From contig NZ_SJEW01000003.1 in the NCBI RefSeq assembly GCF_005930475.1, positions 1 to 64,000 on the forward strand: a stretch of DNA of 64,000 bases, read 5' to 3'. Shown piece by piece: positions 16,894 to 25,267 of this stretch. The translations under genes were made by a program, and so were the position numbers. Position 1 is the stretch's first letter. Each line of letters begins with the position of its first letter. This stretch comes from Modestobacter altitudinis. GTDB taxonomy: Bacteria > Actinomycetota > Actinomycetes > Mycobacteriales > Geodermatophilaceae. Below the pieces are notes generated by a model. It did not search any database. It was not told the origin of the DNA and was given only the letters and a program-made list of their open reading frames with translations.

Positions 16894-18123
16894 ATGAGCA
16901 GCACCCGGGACTTCATCGAGAAGGACTACTACGCGGCCCTGGGCGTCGCCAAGGACGCCGACGCGGCGGCCATCAAGAAGGCCTACCGGCAGCTGGCCCG
17001 TGAGCTGCACCCGGACAAGAACCCGGGGAACACCCAGGCGGAGACCCGTTTCAAGGAGGTCTCCGAGGCCTACGACGTGCTGTCGGACGCGAAGCGGCGG
17101 GCCGAGTACGACGAGGCCCGCCGGCTGTTCGGCTCCGGCGGGTTCCGCCCCGGTGCCGGCGCCCCGGGTGGCTTCCCCGGCGGCTTCCCCGGTGGCGCCC
17201 CGGGTGGGCAGCCCTTCGACCTCGGCGACATCTTCGGCGGCGCCGGTGCTCCCGGTGCCGGCAACCGGGCGGGCGGCCTGGGCGACATCTTCGGCGGGCT
17301 CTTCACCGGTGGCGCCGCCCCCGGTGGCACCCGGAGCCGGCAGCAGGCCGCGTCCGGCCCGGCCCGCGGCCAGGACGTCGAGACCGAGGCGACGCTGGCG
17401 TTCGACGAGGCGGTGCTCGGCGTGACCGTGCCGCTGCGCATGCAGAGCCCGGGCACCTGCCCGACCTGCCACGGCAACGGCGCCCGACCCGGCACCAGCC
17501 CGCACACCTGCCCGGTGTGCAACGGTGCCGGCGTCACCAGCCGCAGCCAGGGCGCGTTCGCGTTCTCCGAGCCGTGCCGGGAGTGCCGCGGCACCGGCTC
17601 GGTGGTCGACGACCCGTGCCCGGAGTGCAAGGGCAGCGGCGTCACCACCCAGACCCGCACCATCACCGTCCGGATCCCGGCCGGGGTCAAGGACGGTCAG
17701 CGCATCCGGCTGGCCGGCAAGGGTGCACCCGGCCGGCGCGGCGGGCCGCCCGGCGACCTGTTCGTCGTGGTCCACGTGTCCGGGTCCGACCTGTTCGGCC
17801 GGAGCGGGAACGACCTGACCCTGACCGTCCCGGTCTCCTTCGCCGAGGCGGCGCTCGGGACGACGCTGACCGTCCCCACCCTGGACGGGTCCGTGTCGCT
17901 GAAGGTCCCCGCCGGCACGTCCAGCGGCCGCACCTTCCGGGTCCGCGGTCGCGGCGTGCAGGGCAAGGGCACCCCCGGTGACCTGCTGGTCACCGTGGAG
18001 GTCGCGGTCCCGGCCCGACTCACCCCGGGGGCTCGGGAGGCGATCGAGAAGCTCGCCGCCGAGCTGCCCGACGACCCCAGGCCGGAGATCACCGAGGTGT
18101 TGCGCAGCGGGGGTGCCCGATGA
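16894..18123 (+). CDS. dnaJ: Co-chaperone DnaJ (Hsp40, type I)
   Basis: A 409-residue DnaJ. The J domain (residues 8-75) includes the HPD motif in [12 protein letters not shown] Gly/Phe/Pro-rich linker (about 80-150) contains two DIFGG repeats. The zinc-binding region has four CxxC modules ([32 protein letters not shown]), and the C-terminal substrate-binding domains follow. It delivers clients to DnaK and stimulates ATP hydrolysis. GAGAGGAGG precedes ATG 16894. Its stop overlaps the hspR start as ATGA, so the repressor is translationally coupled to the chaperone genes. Confidence 0.98.
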   Translation: MSSTRDFIEKDYYAALGVAKDADAAAIKKAYRQLARELHPDKNPGNTQAETRFKEVSEAYDVLSDAKRRAEYDEARRLFGSGGFRPGAGAPGGFPGGFPGGAPGGQPFDLGDIFGGAGAPGAGNRAGGLGDIFGGLFTGGAAPGGTRSRQQAASGPARGQDVETEATLAFDEAVLGVTVPLRMQSPGTCPTCHGNGARPGTSPHTCPVCNGAGVTSRSQGAFAFSEPCRECRGTGSVVDDPCPECKGSGVTTQTRTITVRIPAGVKDGQRIRLAGKGAPGRRGGPPGDLFVVVHVSGSDLFGRSGNDLTLTVPVSFAEAALGTTLTVPTLDGSVSLKVPAGTSSGRTFRVRGRGVQGKGTPGDLLVTVEVAVPARLTPGAREAIEKLAAELPDDPRPEITEVLRSGGAR

Positions 18124-18551
18124 CCCTCCCCGAGCCGGGACGTGCGTTCGCCGAGGACGCGCCGGTCTTCGTCATCTCCGTCGCCGCCGAGCTGGCCGGC
18201 ATGCACGCCCAGACGCTGCGCCAGTACGACCGGCTCGGGCTGGTCAGCCCCGGCCGCACCGCCGGCGGTGGGCGGCGCTACAGCCCGCGCGACGTCGCGC
18301 TGCTGCGTGAGGTGCAGCGGTTGAGCCAGGAGGACGGCGTCAACCTGGCCGGCATCAAGCGCATCATCGACCTCGAGTCGCGGGTCGAGGCGCTGCAGGG
18401 CCGGGTGGCGGAGCTGCTCGACGAGCTCGAGCTGTCCGAGACCCGGCGGATCGCGGCCGAGTCGGCCGTATCGGCCGCCTACCGGCGCGATCTGGTTCCG
18501 CGCACCTCGAGCTCGGCGCTGGTGGTGTGGCGCCCCACCGCACGTCCGTGA
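18120..18551 (+). CDS. hspR: Heat-shock repressor HspR (MerR family)
   Basis: A 143-residue MerR-family regulator. Residues about 17-85 form the winged helix-turn-helix ([23 protein letters not shown], then [18 protein letters not shown]), and a helix rich in Leu/Glu (residues 85-115) would dimerise. HspR binds HAIR operators (CTTGAGT-N7-ACTCAAG) and needs DnaK as co-repressor in Streptomyces, so free DnaK turns its own operon off. Position as the last gene of dnaK-grpE-dnaJ-hspR is diagnostic. Likely targets in this window are the dnaK operon and clpB. Confidence 0.95.
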   Translation: MTLPEPGRAFAEDAPVFVISVAAELAGMHAQTLRQYDRLGLVSPGRTAGGGRRYSPRDVALLREVQRLSQEDGVNLAGIKRIIDLESRVEALQGRVAELLDELELSETRRIAAESAVSAAYRRDLVPRTSSSALVVWRPTARP

Positions 18552-18585
18552 CCGATCCGGGAACGCAGCGGGCGCACTGCACGTG

Positions 18586-19110
18586 ATGAACGATGTGACC
18601 GTCGACAGTGCACCTCGCGTCTCCGTGGAGCGACCTCTCGTGGACACCACGTCGGACAGCCATGCGGCGTTCGTCGTCCTCGAGCGGGAGATCGCCCTGT
18701 TGCTGCGCCGTTCGCGTGCGATCCAGGGTCGGCTGGCCGGCCAGCTGCACGCCGATCTCGACGGCGCCGCCTACGGGCTGCTCGTCCTGCTGGACGACGC
18801 CGGCCCCCTCCGCGCCAGCGACGTCGTGGCCCGGCTCGGGCTCGACAAGAGCACGGTCAGCCGCCAGGTGGCCTCGCTGGTCGCCCTCGGCCTGGTCGAC
18901 CGGGCCGCCGACCCCGACGACGGGCGCGCCCAGGTGCTCTCCACCTCCCCGGAGGGCCACCGCCGGCTCAGCCAGCTGCGTGACGCCCGGCGCGAGCGAT
19001 GGGAGGCCGACCTCGCCGGCTGGGAGACCACCGACGTCGCCACCCTGGCCCAGCTGCTCGGCCGGCTGAACCGGCTGGGCGAGGAGCGCGAGGCCGAGGT
19101 CACCCGCTGA
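18586..19110 (+). CDS. MarR-family transcriptional regulator
   Basis: A 174-residue MarR protein. The winged helix is clear: LLVLLDDAGPLRASDVVARLGLDKSTVSRQVASLVALGLVDR near residues 65-105, followed by the wing DPDDGRAQVLSTSPEG. It has an extended N-terminus of about 25 residues. ATG 18586 or the adjoining GTG 18583 could start it; the Shine-Dalgarno sequence is weak. The neighbours are hspR upstream on the same strand and a convergent permease, so the target is not obvious; autoregulation is the safest guess. Confidence 0.85.
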   Translation: MNDVTVDSAPRVSVERPLVDTTSDSHAAFVVLEREIALLLRRSRAIQGRLAGQLHADLDGAAYGLLVLLDDAGPLRASDVVARLGLDKSTVSRQVASLVALGLVDRAADPDDGRAQVLSTSPEGHRRLSQLRDARRERWEADLAGWETTDVATLAQLLGRLNRLGEEREAEVTR

Positions 19111-19111
19111 C

Positions 19112-19158
19112 GGACCCCGCTGCCCCCGGCCGGTCTGCCGGGGGAGCGGGGTGGTCCG
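19112..19158. terminator. Bidirectional terminator between the MarR gene and the glycolate permease
   Basis: Near-perfect inverted repeat: GGACC...CCGCT...CCCCCGG on the left mirrors CCGGGGG-AGCGG...GGTCC on the right with small bulges and an 8-nt loop. It fills the gap between two convergent genes. Confidence 0.65.
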
Positions 19159-20913
19159 TCAGGGGATCATCCAGCTGAGTGCGCCGGTCGACTGCAGCAC
19201 CACGATGACGCACATGACCAGCAGCAGGAGCAGGCTCCAGCCGAACACCTTCCGGAAGAGCTCGCCCTCCTTGCCGGCCATGCCGACCGCAGCAGCCGCG
19301 ATGGCCAGGTTCTGCGGGCTCACCATCTTGCCCAGCACGCCGCCCGAGGTGTTCGCCGCCGCGAGCAGGACCGGGTCGAGCCCGGCGCCGGCCGCCGTCT
19401 GCACCTGGAGCGCGCCGAAGAGCGCGTTCGCGGAGGTGTCCGAGCCGGTCACCGCCACCCCGATCCAGCCGAGGATGGGGGAGAGGAAGGCGAAGAAGCT
19501 GCCGGTCTGGGCCAGCCAGGCGCCCAACGAGGTGGTCTGGCCGGACTGGTTCATCACGTAGGCCAGCGCGAGCACCGCCATGACCGTGACGATGGCCCAC
19601 TTGAGCTCGGCGTACGTGCGGCCGTAGGCCCGCAGGCCGCGCGCCGGGGAGACCTTGAGCACGATCATGGTCAGGATGCCGGCGAGGATCATCAGCGTGC
19701 CGGCGGCGGGCAGCCAGTTGAACGTGTAGTTGGTCGAGGAGAGCTCGGTGTCCGAGCCGGGACCGAAGACGTCGAGCCCGGGCCAGGCGAAGACCGTGGT
19801 CCACGGCGCGGCGGCCAGCGCCTCCTTGATCGCGGTGATGTTCGCCAGGGAGAAGATCACGATGATGATCAGGTAGGGCGAGTAGGCCTTGAGCACCTCG
19901 CCGCGGCTGTCCGGCACGGCCGGCCCGTCCTCCCGGCTGGCCGGGGCGCCGGGGTCGCGCGGGCCCTGGCTGCCGGGACGGTCGCCGAGCTCCTCGCCGA
20001 CGGTCGCACCGGCGCCGGCCCCACCGGCGCGCGGCCCGCCGCCGGCGGCCACGGCCTCGCGCGCCAGGTCGGGGGACTCGGCCGGCGTCCACACCCGGAG
20101 CATCGCCACGATGGCCGCGGCGGAGACCAGGGCGGCGATGATGTCGGTCAGCGGCACCGAGATGTAGTTGGCGGCGACGAACTGGGCCAGGGCGAAGGCC
20201 AGGCCGGACACCAGCGCGACCGGCCACGTCTGCCGGACCCCGCGCTTGCCGTCGACCACGAACACCAGCACCAGCGGGACGACGACGGCCAGGATCGGCG
20301 TCTGCCGGCCGACCATCGCGCCCAGGTTGTCCACGGTCAGGCCGGGGTCGTCGTTGACGCCCGAGGTGACGGTGGCGAGGGTGACGATCGGGGTGGCCAG
20401 CGCGCCGAAGGCGACCGGCGCGGTGTTGGCGATCAACGCCACGGCCGCGGCCTTGAGCGGGGCGAACCCCAGCGCCATGAGCATGACCACGGTGATGGCC
20501 ACCGGCGTGCCGAAGCCGGCCAGGGCCTCCAGCAGGGCGCCGAAGCAGAAGGCGATGATGATCGCCTGGATCCGCTGGTCGGGGCTGACCTTCTCGAACG
20601 ACCGGCGCAGCACGTCGAAGTGCCCGGTCTCGACGGTCAGGTTGTAGACCCAGATGGCGTTCAGGACGATCCACAGGATCGGGAAGAACCCGAAGGCAGC
20701 GCCCTCGGTGGCGCTGAGCAGCGCCTGGTCGACCGGCATCGAGTAAAGGACGACGGCGACCAGCAGGGCGACCAGCAACGCCACCAGCCCGGCGATCCAC
20801 GCCTTCACCCGCAGCGCCCCGAGCAGGACGAACAACGTCAGCAGCGGCAGGACGGCGCACAGGGCGGAGAGCCCGAGTGACCCGTTGACGGGGTCCAGGA
20901 CCTGTTCGAACAC
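19159..20913 (-). CDS. glcA: L-lactate/glycolate permease (LctP family)
   Basis: A 584-residue integral membrane protein with about 13-14 spans. FCFGALLEALAGFGTPVAI, GFAPLKAAAVALIANTAPVAFGA and ANTSGGVLGKMVSPQNLAIA are the LctP/GlcA signatures. It is a proton symporter for 2-hydroxy acids. Because it lies 40 bp after glcF and has the glcDEF genes ahead of it, glycolate is the likely physiological substrate, though the family also carries lactate. Residues about 275-340 form a long, Gly/Pro-rich cytoplasmic loop. The GTG start has a GAGGTGAG Shine-Dalgarno sequence. Confidence 0.9.
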   Translation of the reverse strand: MFEQVLDPVNGSLGLSALCAVLPLLTLFVLLGALRVKAWIAGLVALLVALLVAVVLYSMPVDQALLSATEGAAFGFFPILWIVLNAIWVYNLTVETGHFDVLRRSFEKVSPDQRIQAIIIAFCFGALLEALAGFGTPVAITVVMLMALGFAPLKAAAVALIANTAPVAFGALATPIVTLATVTSGVNDDPGLTVDNLGAMVGRQTPILAVVVPLVLVFVVDGKRGVRQTWPVALVSGLAFALAQFVAANYISVPLTDIIAALVSAAAIVAMLRVWTPAESPDLAREAVAAGGGPRAGGAGAGATVGEELGDRPGSQGPRDPGAPASREDGPAVPDSRGEVLKAYSPYLIIIVIFSLANITAIKEALAAAPWTTVFAWPGLDVFGPGSDTELSSTNYTFNWLPAAGTLMILAGILTMIVLKVSPARGLRAYGRTYAELKWAIVTVMAVLALAYVMNQSGQTTSLGAWLAQTGSFFAFLSPILGWIGVAVTGSDTSANALFGALQVQTAAGAGLDPVLLAAANTSGGVLGKMVSPQNLAIAAAAVGMAGKEGELFRKVFGWSLLLLLVMCVIVVLQSTGALSWMIP

Positions 20914-20952
20914 GGACTCACCTCGTTGTGAGAAGGGGTGGAGCGGGTCGGG

Positions 20953-22356
20953 TCAGTGCTGAGGCCCCAGGGTGCTGACCGGCAGGCCGCGGATGGAGGC
21001 GTCGAGGACCTCGATGGTGTGCGCGAGCCCGATCCGGGTGCCCTGCCGTTGCAGCGAGGAGGACACCTGCATCAGGCAGCCGGGGTTCGCCGTCACCAGC
21101 AGCTCCGCGCCGGTGGAGGCGATGTTGCGGGCCTTGCGGTCGCCGAGCTCCCGGGCCGGCTCGGGGTTGAGCACGTTCCAGATGCCGGCCGACCCGCAGC
21201 AGATCTCGGCCTCCGGGATCTCCCGCAGCTGCAGGCCCGGGATCTCGCGCAGCAGGGCGCGGGGTTGCTGTCGGATGCCCTGGGCGTGCCCGAGGTGGCA
21301 GGCGTCGTGGTAGGCGACGGTGACCTCCAGCGGGTGCCGCTCGGCGACGGTGCCGAGCTCGGCGAGCAGCTCGGAGACGTCGCGCACCGAGGCGGCGAAG
21401 GTCCGCGCCCGCTCGGCGTAGGCCGGGTCGTCGGCGAGCACCTCGGCGTACTCCTTCATGCTCGACCCGCAGCCGGCGGCGTTGACCACGACGGTCTGCA
21501 CCCCGGCGGCCTCGAACGAGTCGATCGTCGCCCGGGCGAACCGCTCGGCCTCCTCCTGCCGGCCGTTGTGCACCGAGAGGGCCCCGCAGCAGCCCTGCGC
21601 GCGGGGGATGACCACCTCGCAGCCCTCGGCGGCGAGCACCCGGGCGGTCGCGGCGTTGACCCCGGGGAAGAACTCGCCCTGCACGCAGCCGGTGAGCATC
21701 CCGACCACCGCCCGGCGCTCGCCCACCGCCGGTACCCGCGTCGGCAGCTTCTCCCGCTTCTCCAGGACCGGGGCGAGCCCCTCCATCGCGGCCAGCTTGG
21801 GCGCCAGCCGGTCCAGCAGCCCGCTGGTGCGGACCACCTTCGGCAGCCCGCTGGCCTGGTAGGCGCGCAGCGGGCCGCGCAGCGCCCGCAGCCGCCGCTT
21901 GTAGGGGAACAGCGCGAAGATGGCCGCACGCATCGCCCGGTCACCGGGGCTGCGGGTGTGGTGCCGCTCGACCTGCACCCGGGTCGCCTCGATCAGCTTG
22001 TCGTACTGGACGCCGGAGGGGCAGGCGGTCACGCAGGCCATGCAGCCCAGGCACGCGTCGAAGTGCTGGACCATCGTGTCGGTCATCGGCGCGCCCTGCA
22101 GGCCGGCCTTCATCAGGTCGATCCGGCCGCGCGGGGAGTCCATCTCCTCGCCCCACAGCGTGTACGTGGGGCAGGTCGGCAGGCAGAAGCCGCAGTGCAC
22201 GCAGTCGCTGATCAGCTCGGCCGAGGGCGGGTGCTCGTCGTCGAACGCCGGTCGCACGGTCGGCGTCCCGACCGGCACGGGGCCGGCTGCCCGGACGCCG
22301 GCGGTGCGCGGGTCGTCCTGCGGCCCCTCGGCCTGGACGGTGGTGGGCTGTCCCAT
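20953..22356 (-). CDS. glcF: Glycolate oxidase iron-sulfur subunit GlcF
   Basis: A 467-residue iron-sulfur protein. Two ferredoxin-type motifs, CVHCGFCLPTCP (near 51) and CLGCMACVTACP (near 102), hold [4Fe-4S] clusters; two CCG-type domains follow (QGCCGALSVHNG, NAAGCGSSMKEY, HDACHLGHAQG, EICCGSAGIWN). It carries electrons from the flavin subunits to quinone at the membrane. The ATG at 22356 overlaps the glcE stop as TGATG, so the pair is translationally coupled. The frame extends further 5' inside glcE without GlcF similarity. Confidence 0.93.
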   Translation of the reverse strand: MGQPTTVQAEGPQDDPRTAGVRAAGPVPVGTPTVRPAFDDEHPPSAELISDCVHCGFCLPTCPTYTLWGEEMDSPRGRIDLMKAGLQGAPMTDTMVQHFDACLGCMACVTACPSGVQYDKLIEATRVQVERHHTRSPGDRAMRAAIFALFPYKRRLRALRGPLRAYQASGLPKVVRTSGLLDRLAPKLAAMEGLAPVLEKREKLPTRVPAVGERRAVVGMLTGCVQGEFFPGVNAATARVLAAEGCEVVIPRAQGCCGALSVHNGRQEEAERFARATIDSFEAAGVQTVVVNAAGCGSSMKEYAEVLADDPAYAERARTFAASVRDVSELLAELGTVAERHPLEVTVAYHDACHLGHAQGIRQQPRALLREIPGLQLREIPEAEICCGSAGIWNVLNPEPARELGDRKARNIASTGAELLVTANPGCLMQVSSSLQRQGTRIGLAHTIEVLDASIRGLPVSTLGPQH

Positions 22357-23624
22357 CAGATGCCTCCGACGAACCGGCCGGGCGCCAGGCGGCGCTCGGG
22401 GTCGAACTGTTCCTTGACCCGGCGCATCAGGTCGATCGCCGGCACCGGACCCCAGGTGTCCACGGCCGCCTGCACGGCGGCCGGCGCCTCGAGCACCACC
22501 AGCGACCCACCGTGCGCGGTGCACGCCGTGCGGGTGCGCTCGACCACGGCGGCGACCGCGTCGACCGGGGCGTCGGCCGCCAGTGCGCCGTACAGCACCC
22601 CGGCGCCACCGGAACCGCGCAGCGTCAGCGGCACCCCGGCGTCGGCGGCGGCGCGGCGGGCGGCGTCCAGCACCGGTGCCAGCCCGGACAGCGCGCAGGT
22701 GAGCTTCAGCCCGACCTCCGGCAGGTCGGCGTCGTCCCGCCAGGGCAGCACACCCCAGCCCGGCGGCGCCGTGTCGGCCGCCTCGGCACCGGCCCCGAGC
22801 AGCTGCAGCGTCGCCGCCGTCCGCGCCTCGACCCCGGCAGGGGTGCCGCCGAGCGCGACGCCGACCGTGCCGGCGCCGTCAACCCGCCACTCCACCTCGA
22901 CCGCCGCGGGCACCACCTGCGCGTGCACCATGGTCTGGACCAGCGCCGCGGCGTCCTCGGCGGTGCCGAACGGCACCGTGACGAAGCGCTGGGCCGCCGG
23001 CAGCGGGTGCAGCCGGAAGACCGCCTCGGTGATGACGGCGAGGGTGCCGAACGAGCCGATGACCAGCTTGCCCAGGTCGTAGCCGGCCACGTTCTTGACC
23101 ACCCGGCCCCCGGCCTTGGCGATCACCCCGTCGGCGCGGACCAGAGTCACCCCGAGCAGCAGGTCGCGCGCGGTCCCGACGACCAGCCGGCCGGGGCCGC
23201 TGGTGTTGGTCGCCAGGGCACCGCCGACCGAGGAACCGGGGACGGACTCGTCGAGGGAGAGCCGCTGCCCCGCCGAGCCGACGGTCCGCTGGACGTCGGC
23301 CAGCAGCGTGCCGGCCTCGGTGTGCACGATCAGGTCACCGGCGGCGTGGTCCAGGACGGCGGACATCCGGCTCATGTCCAGGACCAGGTCGGCGCGCTCG
23401 GGCGGCCGGCCCCACGACAGCTTCGTGCCGCGCCCCCGGGGGACCACGGTGAGCCCGTGGCCGGCCGCCGCCTGCAGCACACCCGCGGTCTCGGCGGTCG
23501 TGCGGGGCCGGGTGACCAGCGTGGCGGGCACCCCGTCGACGGCGTCGGCCGGGCCGGCGTCGGTGACGTCGCCGCACGCGGAGGACAGCGCGGTGCGGGC
23601 CGCGTCGAGGCTGATCGTGGTCAT
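22356..23624 (-). CDS. glcE: Glycolate oxidase FAD-binding subunit GlcE
   Basis: A 422-residue PCMH-type flavoprotein. TVVPRGRGTKLSWGRPP, the glycine-rich SVGGALATNTSGPGR and VVKNVAGYDLGKLVIGSFGTLAVITEA are GlcE hallmarks; the VAGYDL segment is especially typical. GlcE is the shorter, accessory flavin subunit that with GlcD and GlcF forms glycolate oxidase, which turns glycolate into glyoxylate without making hydrogen peroxide. Start and stop overlap the neighbouring genes (TGATG both sides), so glcD, glcE and glcF are tightly coupled. Confidence 0.93.
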   Translation of the reverse strand: MTTISLDAARTALSSACGDVTDAGPADAVDGVPATLVTRPRTTAETAGVLQAAAGHGLTVVPRGRGTKLSWGRPPERADLVLDMSRMSAVLDHAAGDLIVHTEAGTLLADVQRTVGSAGQRLSLDESVPGSSVGGALATNTSGPGRLVVGTARDLLLGVTLVRADGVIAKAGGRVVKNVAGYDLGKLVIGSFGTLAVITEAVFRLHPLPAAQRFVTVPFGTAEDAAALVQTMVHAQVVPAAVEVEWRVDGAGTVGVALGGTPAGVEARTAATLQLLGAGAEAADTAPPGWGVLPWRDDADLPEVGLKLTCALSGLAPVLDAARRAAADAGVPLTLRGSGGAGVLYGALAADAPVDAVAAVVERTRTACTAHGGSLVVLEAPAAVQAAVDTWGPVPAIDLMRRVKEQFDPERRLAPGRFVGGI

Positions 23625-25180
23625 CAGAACGCGTCCGCCAGGCCGGCCTCGACGAGGGGGTGGGCGTGCTTGCGCTTGCCCGGCACCTCACCGCACAGCC
23701 GCGGGGTGGGGAACACCTTGCCCGGGTTGGAGATGTTGCCCGGGTCGAAGGCGCAGCGCACCAGCTGCATGGTGTCCAGGTCGTCGTCGGTGAACATCTT
23801 CGGCATGTAGGCGGCCTTGTCCACCCCGACCCCGTGCTCGCCGGTGATCGCCCCGCCGTGGGTGATGCAGAGGTCCAGGATCGCGCCGCTGACCTGCTCG
23901 GCGGCCTCGCCGGCCCCCGGCTTGGCGTCGTCGAAGAGCACCAGCGGGTGCAGGTTCCCGTCGCCGGCGTGGAAGACGTTGGCCACCCGCACCCCCGAGG
24001 ACGACGACAGGTCGGCGATCGCGCGCAGCACCTCCGGCAGTGCGGTCCGCGGGATGACGCCGTCCTGGACGATGTAGTCGGGGCTGATCCGGCCGACCGC
24101 GGCGAAGGCGGACTTGCGGCCCTTCCAGATCAGCGCCCGCTCGGTGGCGTCGATGGCCAGCCGCTGCTCGAACGCCCCGTGCTCCGCGCACAGCCGCTCG
24201 ACCTCGGCGTACTCGTGCGCGACCTCGGCCGCGGGGCCGTCGAGCTCGATGACCAGCACCGCGCCGGCACCCTCGGGGTAGTTGCAGTGCACGGCGGCCT
24301 CGGCGGCCTCGATCGCCAGGGCGTCCATCATCTCGATGGCGGCCGGCAGCACGCCGCTGCCGATGATCGCCGAGGTGGCCGCCCCGGCGTCGTCGGTGGA
24401 GTGGAACCCCACCAGCAGGGTGCGCACCTCCTCGGGCAGCCGGACCAGCCGGACCGTCGCGGTCGTCGCGATGCCAAGGGTCCCCTCCGAGCCGACCACG
24501 GTGCCCAGCAGGTCGTAACCGGGGGCGTCCGGTGCCAGCCCGCCGAGCTGCACGACGTCGCCCTGCGGGGTGACCAGTTCCGCGCCGAGTACGTGGTTGC
24601 TGGTGAAGCCGTACTTGAGGCAGTGCGCGCCGCCGGAGTTCTCCGCCAGGTTGCCGCCGATCGAGCAGATCTGCTGGCTGCTGGGGTCCGGCGCGTAGTA
24701 GTAGCCCTCGCCGGTCGCCGCCCGGGTGACGTCGAGGTTGATGACGCCGGGCTCGAGGACCGCGCGCTGGTCGGCCCGGCGCACCTCGCGGATCGTGCGC
24801 ATCCGGGAGGTGACGACCAGGACGCCGTCGGCCCGGGGGAGCGCGCCGCCCGACAGCCCGGTCCCCGACCCGCGGGCGACGAAGGGGACGCCGTGCTCGG
24901 CGCAGGCCCGTACCACCCCGGCGAGCTGCTCGGTCGTCTCGGGGAGCACCACCAGCGCGGGGGTGACCCGGTAGTGCGCCAGGCCGTCGCACTCGTAGGT
25001 GCGCAGCTGGGTGGGGTCGGAGATGACCCCGGTGTCGGGCATCAGCGCCCGCGCGACCCGACCCACCGCCGCGATGCCCGCGGCGTTCTCGCCTGCCTCA
25101 CCGGTGGCCGCGGTGGCCTCCGGTGGGGTGTCGCCCAGCACCGGGCCGGCCGACGTCTGCGTGCCGTGCGTGCCGCTCAT
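23624..25180 (-). CDS. glcD: Glycolate oxidase catalytic subunit GlcD
   Basis: A 518-residue FAD-linked oxidase. FAD-binding motifs are FVARGSGTGLSGGALP, SIGGNLAENSGGAHCLKYGFTSNH and LLGTVVGSEGTLGI; the catalytic C-terminal domain contains VFHAGDGNLHP and ITGEHGVG, the metal-binding His motifs of the family, and it ends with FDPGNISNPGKVFPTP. It oxidises glycolate (or D-lactate) to glyoxylate. ATG 25180 has a weak Shine-Dalgarno site. An extra N-terminal segment of about 40 residues is Ala/Gly-rich and probably disordered. Confidence 0.93.
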   Translation of the reverse strand: MSGTHGTQTSAGPVLGDTPPEATAATGEAGENAAGIAAVGRVARALMPDTGVISDPTQLRTYECDGLAHYRVTPALVVLPETTEQLAGVVRACAEHGVPFVARGSGTGLSGGALPRADGVLVVTSRMRTIREVRRADQRAVLEPGVINLDVTRAATGEGYYYAPDPSSQQICSIGGNLAENSGGAHCLKYGFTSNHVLGAELVTPQGDVVQLGGLAPDAPGYDLLGTVVGSEGTLGIATTATVRLVRLPEEVRTLLVGFHSTDDAGAATSAIIGSGVLPAAIEMMDALAIEAAEAAVHCNYPEGAGAVLVIELDGPAAEVAHEYAEVERLCAEHGAFEQRLAIDATERALIWKGRKSAFAAVGRISPDYIVQDGVIPRTALPEVLRAIADLSSSSGVRVANVFHAGDGNLHPLVLFDDAKPGAGEAAEQVSGAILDLCITHGGAITGEHGVGVDKAAYMPKMFTDDDLDTMQLVRCAFDPGNISNPGKVFPTPRLCGEVPGKRKHAHPLVEAGLADAF

Positions 25181-25220
25181 GAGGTTCCGCCTTCGTCGCC
25201 GGACCTGCGTGGGTGGTGCG

Positions 25221-25260
25221 TCCCGGTTCCGCCAAAGTGGCCACAAAGGCGGAACCGGGA
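25221..25260 (-). terminator. 13-bp inverted repeat after aceB
   Basis: Perfect 13-bp arms (25221-25233 and 25248-25260) around a 14-nt loop whose centre, GTGGCCAC, is itself palindromic. It begins 7 nt after the aceB stop and lies 40 bp before glcD. It may terminate or attenuate transcription between aceB and glcDEF, or be a REP-like element. Confidence 0.55.
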
Positions 25261-25267
25261 AGGTACT

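Noticed and set aside
20953-25180. L-lactate utilisation (LutABC) instead of glycolate oxidase
   Set aside because: The three subunits have GlcD, GlcE and GlcF domain patterns; LutB/LutC-type domains are absent, and malate synthase is next door.
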